A program made the position numbers and the translations under genes. From Spongiactinospora rosea (GTDB lineage: Bacteria > Actinomycetota > Actinomycetes > Streptosporangiales > Streptosporangiaceae): a stretch of 64,000 bases of DNA. Each line of letters opens with the position of its first letter. Position 1 is the stretch's first letter. Below the pieces are notes generated by a model, which saw nothing but the letters and a program-made list of their open reading frames with translations, ran no database searches and was not told where the DNA came from. Positions 1-9,203 of the stretch are shown one piece after another. The stretch is from contig NZ_QMEY01000029.1 in the NCBI RefSeq assembly GCF_003315795.1, positions 44,657 to 108,656 of the forward strand, read 5' to 3'.

Positions 1-128
1 GCCCCCGCCTCGACGCCCCGGCAGAGCCTTCCCCCGCCACCCCGCCCGCTCCTCCGGCCACCCCGCCCCGTGCCGCCGCCACCACCCGGGGCAGCAAGGC
101 CACGACCCCCAAGCCCGGAGACGTCTGA
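1..128 (+). CDS. recA: C-terminal tail of RecA (partial)
   Basis: An open frame enters from the left edge and stops at TGA 126-128. It encodes about 41 residues, almost all Pro, Ala and Thr with a few basic residues, ending Lys-Pro-Gly-Asp-Val. A disordered Ala/Pro-rich tail is common on actinobacterial RecA. The call rests mainly on position: recX lies immediately downstream on the same strand, as in most actinobacteria. No catalytic part of RecA is inside the window, so another protein with a Pro-rich tail cannot be excluded. Confidence 0.5.
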   Translation, partial: PRLDAPAEPSPATPPAPPATPPRAAATTRGSKATTPKPGDV

Positions 129-514
129 TCGGCCTCCCCGATGACGCCGGGCGCTCCCGATGACCCACCCACCGACCCACAGCCGAGGCAACCGCCCTCG
201 CCACCGGCCGGTGGTGGGCCGGGCGCGCGGCCGATGCCTGGGTTTTCACCAGGGCACCGGGCCGCTGAGGGGTCTTCGGACCGGAACGCTCGCCCCGCCT
301 TCTTCCTGTCGGCCGACGCTCCTGGCTCCAGCCCGGAGCCCCGAAGCCTCGGTGACGCTTGGCCGGTAGACGGCGAGGGCGTGAGTACCGGGCGGCGGCA
401 GGTGTTCGCGGTCATCGGCCGGTGCGGATTCGGAGGGGCTGATGGCCGGGGCAGGGGCCACTGGACTGAAACGCTCGTCGATCTCGCGCCGAGAGGTGGC
501 ATGCCCGCCGATGT
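129..514 (+). repeat. Decayed first copies of the recX minisatellite
   Basis: This 386-base stretch between recA and the open recX frame is made of diverged copies of the repeats that encode the RecX N-terminal extension. The segment from 366 matches the one from 971: both begin GTAGACGGCGAGGGCGTG and share GGTGCGGATTCGGAGGGG. Relative to the 971 copy, the first copy has a 1-base insertion near 404, a 19-base insertion near 436-454, and TGA at 467-469 where the other has TGG. ATG 141 opens a frame that reads the first part of this copy correctly, so recX probably once began near 141. Confidence 0.55.
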
Positions 515-1783
515 ATGGCCGGGACGGGAGTCGCCGGGGCGGGCGTGGCGGCTCGCGGGCAGGGGCGATCCGACGGCGGTCTAACGGAGCCTCGGCCTGA
601 TAGGCGGGGGCCGGTGTCTCGGTCGTCGGCCGGTGGTGGTTCGGAGGGGTTTGTGGCTGGGTTTTCGTCAGGGCGGCGGGCTGTTGACGGGCCTCTGGAC
701 TGGAGCGCTCGGCCCGGTCCCTCCCCGTCCGCTGGTGCATCGCCGGGCCGGGATGCGCCGGTGGGCGATGAGAGCTTCGAGCGTGGGGAGTCGCGGGCAG
801 GGCGGCGATCTGATGGCGGTTCAACGGAACCTTGGCCTGATGGGCGGAGGCCGGGCGCCCAGGCGTCGGCCGGTGGTGATGCGTCAGGGCAGTGGGCTGC
901 TGGCGGGGCACTGGGCTGGGACGCTCGTCCTGGCTTTTCCTCGTCGGCCGACGATTTCGGCTCCACGCCGGTAGACGGCGAGGGCGTGCGCAGGGGGTGG
1001 CGGCAGGTGTCTCGGTCGTCGGCTGGTGCGGATTCGGAGGGGCCACTGGACTGGAATGCCCGGCCTGATCTCTCGCCGTCCGCTGACGACCCAGCTCCCG
1101 CGCCGCGACGTGGCAAGCCCGCCGATGCGTCGCCGGTGGGCGATGAGGGTGCTGAGCGTGGCGGTTCGGGGAAGCGGCGGCGTGGTGGGCGAGGGGCGAA
1201 GTCGCGCTCCTCGGCCCGTGGGGGGTCGGGCGTCGATCCGGAAGGGCCGGTGCCGGGGTCGCCTGCCAGTGAGGGGCCGGATGCCGATCCGGAGGCGGTG
1301 GCGCGGTCGATCTGCCTGCGGCTGCTGACCATGGCGCCACGTACCCGGGCACAGCTCGCCGACGCGCTGCGCCGGCGTGAGGTCCCACAGGAGGCGGCCG
1401 ACGCCGTGCTCGCCCGCTTCTCCGAAGTGGGATTGATCGACGACAAGGCGTTCGCCGACGCCTGGGTCACCTCCCGTCACGCCGGGCGCGGGCTGGCCCG
1501 CCGGGCCCTCGCGGCCGAGCTGCGGCGGCGCGGCGTTGACGACGACACCGTACGCGACGCGGTCGATCGCCTCGATCCCGAAGAGGAGGCCGAGACCGCC
1601 CGCCGTCTCGTGGCCCGCAAGCTCCCCTCCACCCGCGGCCTCCCCGGCCCGGTACGCACCCGCCGCCTCGCCGGCATGCTCGCCCGCAAGGGATACTCTC
1701 CCGGCCTGGCCTTCCGCATCATCCGCGAGGCCCTCGAAGCCGACGGCCTCGACTCCGCCGACCTCCCCGAAGACCTCGACTGA
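515..1783 (+). CDS. recX: RecX regulatory protein with long repeat-rich N-terminal extension
   Basis: RecX binds RecA and modulates its filaments and coprotease activity. The conserved three-helix-repeat domain fills only the last 165 residues (about 258-422), with typical RecX features such as the segment around VGLIDDKAFADAW. Usual RecX proteins are 150-270 residues; this frame is 422. Residues 1-255 are low-complexity Gly/Arg/Ser/Asp repeats (units containing SRSSAG, GPLDWNARP, SPSADDP) encoded by degenerate DNA repeats. No good ribosome binding site marks 515, and a start further downstream in the same frame is possible. An in-frame TGA at 467 prevents a start further upstream. Its place directly after recA supports the name. 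Confidence 0.85.
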   Translation: MAGTGVAGAGVAARGQGRSDGGLTEPRPDRRGPVSRSSAGGGSEGFVAGFSSGRRAVDGPLDWSARPGPSPSAGASPGRDAPVGDESFERGESRAGRRSDGGSTEPWPDGRRPGAQASAGGDASGQWAAGGALGWDARPGFSSSADDFGSTPVDGEGVRRGWRQVSRSSAGADSEGPLDWNARPDLSPSADDPAPAPRRGKPADASPVGDEGAERGGSGKRRRGGRGAKSRSSARGGSGVDPEGPVPGSPASEGPDADPEAVARSICLRLLTMAPRTRAQLADALRRREVPQEAADAVLARFSEVGLIDDKAFADAWVTSRHAGRGLARRALAAELRRRGVDDDTVRDAVDRLDPEEEAETARRLVARKLPSTRGLPGPVRTRRLAGMLARKGYSPGLAFRIIREALEADGLDSADLPEDLD

Positions 1784-1917
1784 CCCCACCGAGATCCCCG
1801 CGCACCCCTGCTCGGGTGGTGCCTTGCGGGGGTGGGGGCGGATCGCGTGGATCTGGCTGATGGTCCGGGGGCGGTTCGGTGGTGGATGTCTCGGTACGGT
1901 CGTGTCAGGGGGCGGGG

Positions 1918-2478
1918 TCATGGGGGTGTGAGGTCGAGGGTGAGGACGTCCAGGGTGGGGGCGAAGGGGGCGTCCGGGTGGAGGGTGGCGCGGTGGGTCC
2001 ATCCCCACTTGGTGTAGGCGGAGTAGGCCGCGATGTTGCCCGGGCGGACGAGGAGGGTGGCTCGCTTTTCCGGGCGGTGCAGCAGGAGTTCGTCGTGGAG
2101 GGTGCGGGCGATGCCGCGGCGGGTCCAGGCGCGGTGGACCATGAGGGCCGAGAGCGCGAAGGTGCGGTGCCCGTCCTCGTGGTCGAACCCCGGCTCGGGC
2201 GGGCGTACCAGGCCCTTCCACCAGGCGGCGCCCGATCGTTCGTCCAGTGGCCAGCCCCACGCCTGTCCCACCGGCTCGCCGTCCTCATACGCCACGACGA
2301 GTTCGAAACCCCGGTTTGCGATGTACCGATCGAAGCGCCCGATGAATTCAGCGTCCCCCGCGGACGGGTCGCCCCCCGCGACCTCCCTGACGCACGCGCC
2401 GCGGTGGATGAGTGAGACGACGCCACGGACGGTGTGGGCGTCGTTTCGGCCATGACGCCTGACCACCAGGCCGGACAT
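1918..2478 (-). CDS. GNAT-family N-acetyltransferase
   Basis: This 186-residue protein has the GNAT fold. The acetyl-CoA motif A region is about residues 112-130 (ALMVHRAWTRRGIARTLHDE), where the R-R-G-I-A turn binds the pyrophosphate. The later N-I-A-A-Y-x-x-Y-x-K-x-G-W segment is the typical motif B end, with a conserved Tyr. The ATG at 2478 is preceded on the minus strand by GAGGAGAGGAG, a strong ribosome binding site. The substrate cannot be inferred. It faces recX convergently with a 134-base gap and is probably monocistronic. Confidence 0.85.
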   Translation of the reverse strand: MSGLVVRRHGRNDAHTVRGVVSLIHRGACVREVAGGDPSAGDAEFIGRFDRYIANRGFELVVAYEDGEPVGQAWGWPLDERSGAAWWKGLVRPPEPGFDHEDGHRTFALSALMVHRAWTRRGIARTLHDELLLHRPEKRATLLVRPGNIAAYSAYTKWGWTHRATLHPDAPFAPTLDVLTLDLTPP

Positions 2479-2884
2479 GTTCGATCACTCCTCTCCTCGA
2501 TGCCAATGCGTGCAGTCCCCTCCTGGCATGAACTATTCCGTGCGGTATCAGGGTTGAATGTGGTGATTTGGGGGATGTTGTGGGACGGCGTCGTATGAGT
2601 AGGAACTAGCTTGACAGGTCGCCTTTGCTTGCCCGTTACCTCTTCGACGCTTAATCTCGACGGCAGTGAGGAGTCACTCCGCGCTGTGCGGATTGCCATA
2701 ACGGTGTACGACGGACGAACGGGCTCGAAGGTGAGGCGGGCACGGCGTCGATCGGTGACGGTCGGTGCCTTACCTGACGCGGGTTGATATCTGTCCTGGC
2801 GGCGCCAGCGGTTGGTGTTTCCGTGCCGTGGGTGTGACCCTTCGCGGGCTTGAAGATCGCTACGCGAGGAGGCTGGGGGCGCGC
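2479..2884. other. Intergenic region between the acetyltransferase and rny
   Basis: This 406-base divergent gap has no convincing gene. It is richer in A+T than its surroundings. A TTGACA hexamer at 2611-2616 is followed 17-19 bases later only by the poor -10 candidates CGTTAC and TTACCT, so an rny promoter here is possible but weak. GAGGAGG at 2866-2872 is a plausible ribosome binding site for rny. An open frame extends upstream of the rny ATG to 2765, but it lacks the hydrophobic start expected for RNase Y. Confidence 0.4.
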
Positions 2885-4504
2885 ATGGAGACTGCGGTGG
2901 TGGTCGCCCTGACGGTGGCGGTGCTCGTCTTCGCCGTGGTGGCGATCGCCGCGCTGGTCGTACTCGCGCGCCGTACCGGAGCCATCGGCCTTCGCGCGAC
3001 CGGGCCCTCGCCGGAGGAACTGGCCGAGGTCCAGGCCGAGCTGGAGCGGGCCAGGCAGGAGGCCGGGGAGATCCGCACCCGCGCGGAAGCCGAGGCGGGC
3101 GAGATCGCCGGCCGCTCCGAGGCCGTCGAGAAGAGCGCGATCAAGTTGCGCCAGGAGGTCGAGGAGGAGACCCGGGTCCTCAAGTCGGAGCTGAAGGAGT
3201 TCCGGGCCGACCTTGAGCGCCGGGAGAACCGGCTGGCCGAGCGGGAGCAGCGCCTGGACGAGGAGGCGCGGCGGCAGGCGGAGCGGGGCAGGAAGCTCGC
3301 CGAGACCGAGACCGAACTGGCCGACCGGCGCGAGGACCTGCTGCAGATCGAGGACGAACGCCGGGCGATTCTGGAGCGCGTCTCCGGCCTCACCGCCGAA
3401 CAGGCCAAGAACGAGCTGGTCAAGGAGATCGAGAACCAGGCCAAGCGCGAGGCCGTGCTGCTGATCAGGGAGATCGAGAGCGAGGCCCGCAAGGAGGCGG
3501 AGAAGCGCGCCTGCAAGATCGTGACGCTGGCCGTGCAGCGGGTCGCGACCGAGCAGACCGCCGAGTCGGTGGTCTCGGTCCTGCACCTGCCGGGCGATGA
3601 GATGAAGGGCCGCATCATCGGCCGCGAAGGACGCAACATCAGGGCGTTCGAGTCGACGACCGGGGTCAACCTGATCATCGACGACACCCCGGAGGCGGTG
3701 CTGCTCTCCTGCTTCGACCCGGTACGCCGGGAGACCGCCCGCCTGACGCTGGAAAAGCTGGTGCTCGACGGCCGCATCCACCCGCAGCGCATCGAGGAGG
3801 CGCACGAGCGCAGCCGGGCCGAGGTCCAGGACCTCTGCGTACGCGCCGGTGAGGACGCCCTGGTGGAGCTGGGCATCACCGACATGCACCCCGAACTGGT
3901 CACGCTGCTCGGCCAGCTCCGCTACCGCACCTCCTACGGCCAGAACGTGCTCAAGCACCTCGTCGAGTCCGCGCACATCGCCGGGATCATGGCCGTGGAG
4001 CTGGGCATGGACCCCAAGCTGCTCAAGCGCTGCACCGTCCTGCACGACATCGGCAAGGCCCTCACCCACGAGGTCGAGGGCAGCCACGCGCTGATCGGCG
4101 CCGAGATCGCCCGCAGGTACGGCGAGCACGAGGACGTCGTCCACGCGATCGAGGCCCATCACAACGAGGTCGAGGTGCGCACCGTGGAGGCCGTGCTCAC
4201 CCAGGCCGCCGACGCGATCAGCGGCAGCCGCCCGGGTGCGCGGCGCGAGTCGCTGGAGGCGTACGTCAAGCGGCTGGAACGCCTGGAGCAGATCGCCCAG
4301 TCCTTCGACGGCGTGGAGAAGGTGTTCGCCATGCAGGCGGGCCGGGAGATCCGCGTCATGGTCAAGCCCGACACGGTGGACGACATCCAGACCCAGGTGA
4401 TCGCTCGCGACGTCGCCAAGCAGATCGAGGAAGAGCTGACCTATCCGGGGCAGATCCGCATCACCGTCGTGCGGGAGTCGCGCTCGACGGAGTTCGCGCG
4501 CTGA
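2885..4504 (+). CDS. rny: Ribonuclease Y (membrane-anchored endoribonuclease)
   Basis: RNase Y is a membrane-anchored endoribonuclease in mRNA turnover. The 539 residues show the full order: an N-terminal membrane helix (about 4-30), a long charged coiled coil (about 38-220, rich in Glu/Arg/Lys heptads), a KH RNA-binding domain with GRIIGREGRNIRAFE near 241, and an HD hydrolase domain with metal-binding HDIGKA near 386. Length matches the family (about 510-540). ATG 2885 is chosen because it puts the membrane helix at the N terminus and has GAGGAGG 12 bases upstream. The in-frame extension to 2765 has no family resemblance. The gene ends only five bases from the convergent peptidase. Confidence 0.95.
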   Translation: METAVVVALTVAVLVFAVVAIAALVVLARRTGAIGLRATGPSPEELAEVQAELERARQEAGEIRTRAEAEAGEIAGRSEAVEKSAIKLRQEVEEETRVLKSELKEFRADLERRENRLAEREQRLDEEARRQAERGRKLAETETELADRREDLLQIEDERRAILERVSGLTAEQAKNELVKEIENQAKREAVLLIREIESEARKEAEKRACKIVTLAVQRVATEQTAESVVSVLHLPGDEMKGRIIGREGRNIRAFESTTGVNLIIDDTPEAVLLSCFDPVRRETARLTLEKLVLDGRIHPQRIEEAHERSRAEVQDLCVRAGEDALVELGITDMHPELVTLLGQLRYRTSYGQNVLKHLVESAHIAGIMAVELGMDPKLLKRCTVLHDIGKALTHEVEGSHALIGAEIARRYGEHEDVVHAIEAHHNEVEVRTVEAVLTQAADAISGSRPGARRESLEAYVKRLERLEQIAQSFDGVEKVFAMQAGREIRVMVKPDTVDDIQTQVIARDVAKQIEEELTYPGQIRITVVRESRSTEFAR

Positions 4505-4509
4505 TCAGT

Positions 4510-6429
4510 TCACCGGCCCGCCCAGAAGATCTGCTGGTAGAAGGCCAGTTCGGCGGCCAGCGCGGCGCTGCGCGTCTCGGCCCGGCGAAAGCCGTGCGAC
4601 TCGCCCTCGAAGGTCAGGTAGGTGCAGGGCACGCCGTGCTCGGCCAGGGCCGCCGCGAACGCCTCGGACTGCGCGGGCGGCACCACCGGGTCGTCGAGCC
4701 CCTGGAGCAGCAGCATCGGGCAGCGTACGTCGCCCGCGCGGGCGAGCGGCTCTCGGGAGGCGTACAGCACCGGGTCCTCGGCGCCGACCAGCCATTCGAC
4801 GTAACGTGACTCGAAGTCGTGCGTGGTCGCGTTGAGCGGCGCGAGGGCGCTGACGCCGTAGTAGGACACGCCGCCGGCGAACGCCCGGGAGGCGCAGCAG
4901 GCCGCGAGCGCGGTCCAGCCGCCGGCGCTGCCGCCGCGCACGGCGATCCGCGTCTCGTCCGCCAGGCCCTCGGCGACCAGCCACTCGGCGGCGGCGATGG
5001 TGTCCTCGACGTCGATGACGCCCCACTGGCCGCGCAGCCGCTCCCGGTAGGCCCGGCCATAGCCGCTGGACCCGCCGTAGTTGACGTCGATGATGCCGAT
5101 CCCGCGGCTGGTGAAGAACGCGCGTTCGAGGTCGAGCGCGCGGACCGCGTGCGCGGTGGGCCCGCCGTGCACCGCCACGACGTACGGCGGCAGGCCCTCG
5201 CCCTTGGCGACCGGGTTGGCCGGCGGGTAGACGATCGCGTGCACGCGCCGCCCGAAGCGGCTTTCGATCTCCACGGCCCGCGCCTCCGGCAGGTAGGCGA
5301 TGTCGGGCAGCTCCTCGACGTCCCGGCGCAGCCCTTCGACCCGGCCGGTCACGGCGTCGATCCGCACCACCGAGCCGGGCACCGCCGCGCCGTACGCGAT
5401 GCCGGTCAGCGTCATGCCGTCGGCGGCCAGCGAGGGCACCCAGCCGTCGTAGGGCACGTCGAGGTCGGTCAGCGTGCCGGTATCCGGATCGAGGATGGCC
5501 GGCCGCAGGTCGCCGCGGCCGTGCAGCACGGCGAGCCGCCCGTCGCCGAGCACGGCGTACGGGGCGTAGCCCAGCCGCCACAGCGCCCCGGCGAACTCCT
5601 CCTCGGCCGGATGCAGCGCCTGCAGCGAGGTGCCGTAGATGCCGATCTGGTAGAGATTCCACCAGCCCGACCAGTCGGAGATCAGGTAGAGGTGCCGGTC
5701 ATCGCGCCACCGCGGAGCCAGCACAGACTCGGTCTGGCCGCCCTTGACCATCCAGGAATGGCCGTCGGCGAGGCGCGTGACCCGCAACTCGGTGCCCTGC
5801 CACGGCATCCGCGGGTGGTTCCAGCAGATGTAGGCGAGATGTGCGCCGTCGGGGGAGATGGTGGGGAAGGCGTAGAAGTCGCTGCCGGTGACGTGCTCGA
5901 TGGGCTCTGCCCCGGCATGACCGATGGCGGGGTCGTCGAGGGAGATCGACACGATCGCCCGGTCCACCTTGCCGTCGTCGTGGTGGCGCTCGCGCACCGC
6001 CCACACATGCCCGTCGCGGATGTGCAGGTCGGCGTACCGCAGCCCGGCGTGCCGCTCGGGATCGGGGGTGAGGGCCACCGGCTCCGCGTCTGCGGTGACC
6101 AGGTAGAGCCGCTGGTCGGCGTGGTTGGCGAAGACCAGCAGGCCGCCGGGCGCGACCGCGTACGAGCGCCCGCCGTACTCGTGCACCCGGGACCTGGCGC
6201 TCCACGGCGCGGCCAGCAGCTCGCGGCGGGTGCCGTCGGCGGCGCGGTGCATGATCGTGGTGCGCCCGCCCTCGGCCGGACGGTCTTCGCTCCACCACAC
6301 CTCATCGCCCAGCACGCTGGGGAACCCGAGGCCGAGCCCGGCTCGGGCGACGTCGGAGGTGGAGATCGGTGAGGGCCAGGCGGTGTGCGGCACGGTGGTG
6401 GTCCGGGTCGGCGGTCGCTCGGGGGACAT
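4510..6429 (-). CDS. S9-family prolyl oligopeptidase-like serine peptidase
   Basis: This is a 639-residue two-domain peptidase. The N-terminal 370 or so residues have blade-like repeats (WSGWWNLY, YGGRSYAV and similar) of a beta-propeller. The C-terminal alpha/beta hydrolase has the nucleophile in RGGSAGGW (Ser about 500), Asp in GLDDPVVPP (about 578) and His in GESHGF (about 611), the expected triad. An oxyanion-type HGGP lies near 421. No signal peptide is visible, so it is probably cytoplasmic and cleaves short peptides, dipeptidyl- or acylaminoacyl-type. The minus-strand hairpin at 6522-6555 separates it from the transporter genes. Confidence 0.9.
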   Translation of the reverse strand: MSPERPPTRTTTVPHTAWPSPISTSDVARAGLGLGFPSVLGDEVWWSEDRPAEGGRTTIMHRAADGTRRELLAAPWSARSRVHEYGGRSYAVAPGGLLVFANHADQRLYLVTADAEPVALTPDPERHAGLRYADLHIRDGHVWAVRERHHDDGKVDRAIVSISLDDPAIGHAGAEPIEHVTGSDFYAFPTISPDGAHLAYICWNHPRMPWQGTELRVTRLADGHSWMVKGGQTESVLAPRWRDDRHLYLISDWSGWWNLYQIGIYGTSLQALHPAEEEFAGALWRLGYAPYAVLGDGRLAVLHGRGDLRPAILDPDTGTLTDLDVPYDGWVPSLAADGMTLTGIAYGAAVPGSVVRIDAVTGRVEGLRRDVEELPDIAYLPEARAVEIESRFGRRVHAIVYPPANPVAKGEGLPPYVVAVHGGPTAHAVRALDLERAFFTSRGIGIIDVNYGGSSGYGRAYRERLRGQWGVIDVEDTIAAAEWLVAEGLADETRIAVRGGSAGGWTALAACCASRAFAGGVSYYGVSALAPLNATTHDFESRYVEWLVGAEDPVLYASREPLARAGDVRCPMLLLQGLDDPVVPPAQSEAFAAALAEHGVPCTYLTFEGESHGFRRAETRSAALAAELAFYQQIFWAGR

Positions 6430-6521
6430 AGCCGCATCCTGCCGGAAAAGGCGGCCGTCCGTCTCCCTTTGGCCGTCCCTTTACGTGAGTGCGCCACCTG
6501 CTCAGGTGTTCAGGTGACAGC

Positions 6522-6555
6522 GAGGCGGTCGCCGCGGAACTCCGGCGACCGCCTC
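6522..6555 (-). terminator. Hairpin terminator after the glutamate transporter operon
   Basis: A perfect 12-bp inverted repeat, GAGGCGGTCGCC (6522-6533) against GGCGACCGCCTC (6544-6555), encloses a 10-base loop. It lies 9 bases past the stop of the last transporter gene. There is no U-tract, as is common for actinobacterial hairpin terminators. Confidence 0.6.
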
Positions 6556-6564
6556 AAGGGGCAC

Positions 6565-7452
6565 TCAGCCCTGACCCACGCCCGCCCCGGCAGGTCCGGC
6601 CACCGTGGACAGCCCGATCGGCCGCGCCGCACTCTTACGGCTGCGCCTGCTGCGCCGCTCCAGCCAGGTGGCCAGCGCGCTGAGCAGCATGTTCAGGCCG
6701 ATGTAGATGATCCCGATGACGATCGCCGCGGGGATCAGCGACCCTGGGAAGTTCGGCGGGATGATCTTGAAGCCGAAGTTCAGCAGGTCCACGTAGGCGA
6801 TGATGTAGCCGAGCGCGGTGTCCTTCAGCAACACCACCAACTGGCTGACGATGGCCGGCATCATCGCGGTGATGGCCTGCGGGAGCAGGATGCGCCACAG
6901 TACGCCGGTCTTGCGCAGCCCGATCGCGTACGCGGCCTCCGACTGCCCGCGTGGCACCGCGAGCACCCCGGCCCTGATGATCTCCGCCAGCACCGACCCG
7001 TTGTACAGGGTCAGCCCCACGACCACGGCGATCAGCGTGTAGTCACCGCCGCCGAGCAGCGAGGGCAGCAGGTAGAAGACGAAGAAGATCAGCAGCAGCA
7101 GCGGAATCGCCCGGAAGACCTCCACGACCACCCCGGCCGGGATCCGGACCCACCGGTGGTCGGACAGCCTGGCCAGACCGAAGACCGCGCCGAAGACCAG
7201 CGCGAACACCGCGCCCAGCCCGGCCGCCTTGAGCGTGCCGATCAGGCCGGGAACGATGAAGTTGGTCCAGGTCGCGGGCCGTGCGAAGGGCTCCCAGATC
7301 TCGGCCCGCCACTGCCCCTTCGCGTCGAATCTGCTGTAGACGAACCAGGCGATCGCCAGCAGCGCCACCAGCGCCACCGCGGTCAGCAGGTGGTTGCGCA
7401 GCCGGGCCCGCGGCCCCGGGGCGTCGAAGAGAAGGGTCGCGCCGCCGTTCAT
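6565..7452 (-). CDS. gluD: Glutamate-type ABC transporter permease (GluD-like)
   Basis: This 295-residue inner-membrane permease of the HisM/GluD type has about five to six hydrophobic helices. Its EAA loop is the segment from about 173 (SEAAYAIGLRKTGVLWRILLPQ), which docks on the ATPase. A short cytoplasmic N terminus precedes the first helix (about 22-40), and the tail is basic. The start ATG overlaps the previous gene's stop by four bases (7449-7452), so the two permeases are translationally coupled and probably form a heterodimeric channel. It is the last gene of the set ATPase-binding protein-permease-permease. Glutamate as substrate follows from that order and the actinobacterial gluABCD model. 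Confidence 0.88.
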   Translation of the reverse strand: MNGGATLLFDAPGPRARLRNHLLTAVALVALLAIAWFVYSRFDAKGQWRAEIWEPFARPATWTNFIVPGLIGTLKAAGLGAVFALVFGAVFGLARLSDHRWVRIPAGVVVEVFRAIPLLLLIFFVFYLLPSLLGGGDYTLIAVVVGLTLYNGSVLAEIIRAGVLAVPRGQSEAAYAIGLRKTGVLWRILLPQAITAMMPAIVSQLVVLLKDTALGYIIAYVDLLNFGFKIIPPNFPGSLIPAAIVIGIIYIGLNMLLSALATWLERRSRRSRKSAARPIGLSTVAGPAGAGVGQG

Positions 7453-8117
7453 CGGGCCACCGCCAGTCGCTTGGCCAGCCAGCCGGTCAGGAATCCGATC
7501 GGCAGCACCACCACCATGAAGGCCACGACGATGCCGAGGAAGATGGGGATCGACACGCCGGTGGTGTCGAAGGTGTCCTTCATCACGAACGCCACGTCGG
7601 CCAGGTACCCCGCGGCGATGGCGACCGTGGTGTTCTTGATCATCGCGATCATCACGTTGCCGAGCGGCGCGATGACGGCCCGGAACGCCTGTGGCAGGAT
7701 GATCATGCTGAGCGACTGCAGGAAGGTCAGCCCGATCGCCCGGGCCGCCTCCGCCTGCCCGAACGGCACGGTGTTGATGCCCGCGCGCAGCGCCTCGCAG
7801 ACGAAGGTGGAGGTGTAGGCGGTGAGGCCCAGCACCACAAGCCAGAACCCGTTCGTGCTCGGCTCGTCGGAGAAGACGAGCCCGATCTGGTCGCTGAGCC
7901 CGAGCGAGGAGAAGGCCAGGACCAGGGTCAGCGGTGTGTTACGCGCGATGTTGACGTAAGTCGTGCCCGCCGCGCGGAGTACCGGCGTGGGGGAGACCCG
8001 TATGCCGACCAGGATCGTGCCGAAGATCAGCGACAGCACACCGCACACCGCCGACAGCTTCAGGTTCTCCGCGAAACCGGCCAGCAGGTCCGGCGCGTAT
8101 TCGATCAGTTCATCCAT
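7449..8117 (-). CDS. gluC: Glutamate-type ABC transporter permease (GluC-like)
   Basis: A 222-residue permease subunit starting with an amphipathic stretch (MDELIEYAPDLLAGF) and followed by about five membrane helices. The EAA loop is about residues 123-155 (AEAARAIGLTFLQSL, then ILPQAFRAVIAPLGN), the canonical contact with the ATPase. It pairs with the downstream permease, overlapping it by four bases. Upstream, 97 bases separate it from the binding-protein gene, which may allow different expression levels. Confidence 0.9.
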   Translation of the reverse strand: MDELIEYAPDLLAGFAENLKLSAVCGVLSLIFGTILVGIRVSPTPVLRAAGTTYVNIARNTPLTLVLAFSSLGLSDQIGLVFSDEPSTNGFWLVVLGLTAYTSTFVCEALRAGINTVPFGQAEAARAIGLTFLQSLSMIILPQAFRAVIAPLGNVMIAMIKNTTVAIAAGYLADVAFVMKDTFDTTGVSIPIFLGIVVAFMVVVLPIGFLTGWLAKRLAVAR

Positions 8118-8214
8118 CGTGCTCCAGCCACGGGTGCGGCGGCGGCGGGTGCCGGCTCGCGCCGGTCACCGGCCGCCGCGTACGTGAGAGAAGTGCGAAG
8201 AGTCGCGGCGAACC

Positions 8215-9105
8215 CTACGCGCAGGTCTCGAACTGCGGCGCGGCCGTGGGCGCGGTGAGCCCCTTCGCCTTGCCGAACCACTTGTCGAAGATCTGCTTGG
8301 CGGTGCCGTCGCTGTACATCTTGGTGATGGCCTTGTTGACCGCCTCGCAGGTCTTGGTGTCGCCCTTCTTCAGGCCGACGCCGTACTTCTCGTCCGTGAA
8401 CGGGTCACCGAGGATCTTGTAGTTACCGCCCTGCGCGGCGAACCCGGCCAGGATGAGGTCGTCGGTGGTCACCGCGTCCAGGTTGTTGCCGCTCAGCTTG
8501 GAGACGCACTCGGAGTAGTTGCTCGCGCCGACCAGCTTGGCGTCCAGGTCGAGCTTGCCGTCCGGCGGCGGGTCGGTGATCCGCTTGTAGGAGTTGGAGC
8601 CCGCGGCCTGGCAGATCCGCTTGCCCGCGAGGTCGGTCGCCTTGGTGATCTCCGTGGCGTCGCCGCGGACCATGGTGTCCTGGTGGGCCACGATGTACGG
8701 CCCGCCGAACGTCACCTTGGCCTTGCGCTCCTCGGTGATCGAGTAGGTGGCGAAGATGATGTCGACCGTGCCGTTGGCGAGGAACGGCTCGCGGTTGGAG
8801 GAGGCGGACTCCTTCCACTCGATCTGGACGTTCGGGTCGCCCGAGATCTCCTTCACGACGTACTTCGCCACGTCCACGTCGAAGCCCTGTGGTTCGCCGC
8901 CGCCGGTGTTCAGGCCCAGGCCGGGCTGGTCCCACTTGGTGCCGACCACGATCCGCTTGGTGTTCTTCACCTTGTCGACGACCGAGGTGGCCCGATCGGT
9001 CTTGGCGCCGGTTCCACCGCCGCCACCGCCGCCACCGCACGCCGCCAGGCCCAGCGTCAGCGCGCCCGCTGCGGCGAGTACCGCGCCGAAACGTCCTACC
9101 CGCAT
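8215..9105 (-). CDS. gluB: Glutamate-binding lipoprotein of ABC transporter (GluB-like)
   Basis: This 296-residue periplasmic-type binding protein is lipid anchored. It has a signal peptide with lipobox LAAC (Cys about 23) followed by a run of eight glycines as a linker. The mature part has the SBP family 3 signature GFDVDVAKYVVKEI and a second-lobe segment GKRICQAAGSNSYKRI. It captures the substrate outside the membrane and delivers it to the two permeases. Family 3 proteins bind polar amino acids; glutamate is preferred because of the operon type. The 98-base gap upstream of its start contains short direct repeats of CTAAAGG (9124-9156) but no clear promoter. Confidence 0.9.
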   Translation of the reverse strand: MRVGRFGAVLAAAGALTLGLAACGGGGGGGGTGAKTDRATSVVDKVKNTKRIVVGTKWDQPGLGLNTGGGEPQGFDVDVAKYVVKEISGDPNVQIEWKESASSNREPFLANGTVDIIFATYSITEERKAKVTFGGPYIVAHQDTMVRGDATEITKATDLAGKRICQAAGSNSYKRITDPPPDGKLDLDAKLVGASNYSECVSKLSGNNLDAVTTDDLILAGFAAQGGNYKILGDPFTDEKYGVGLKKGDTKTCEAVNKAITKMYSDGTAKQIFDKWFGKAKGLTAPTAAPQFETCA

Positions 9106-9203
9106 TTACGTACCTCTTCTTCCTAAAGGATGGGGCCTAAAGGTTGGAGCCTAAAGGTGGGGAGCCTTGGGGGGTGAGAGCCGTGTTGCGCGAGGTCAGG
9201 GGT

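Noticed and set aside
141..584. Separate 147-codon gene between recA and recX
   Set aside because: The sequence is a frame-shifted copy of the recX repeat unit, so it is best read as a decayed part of recX.
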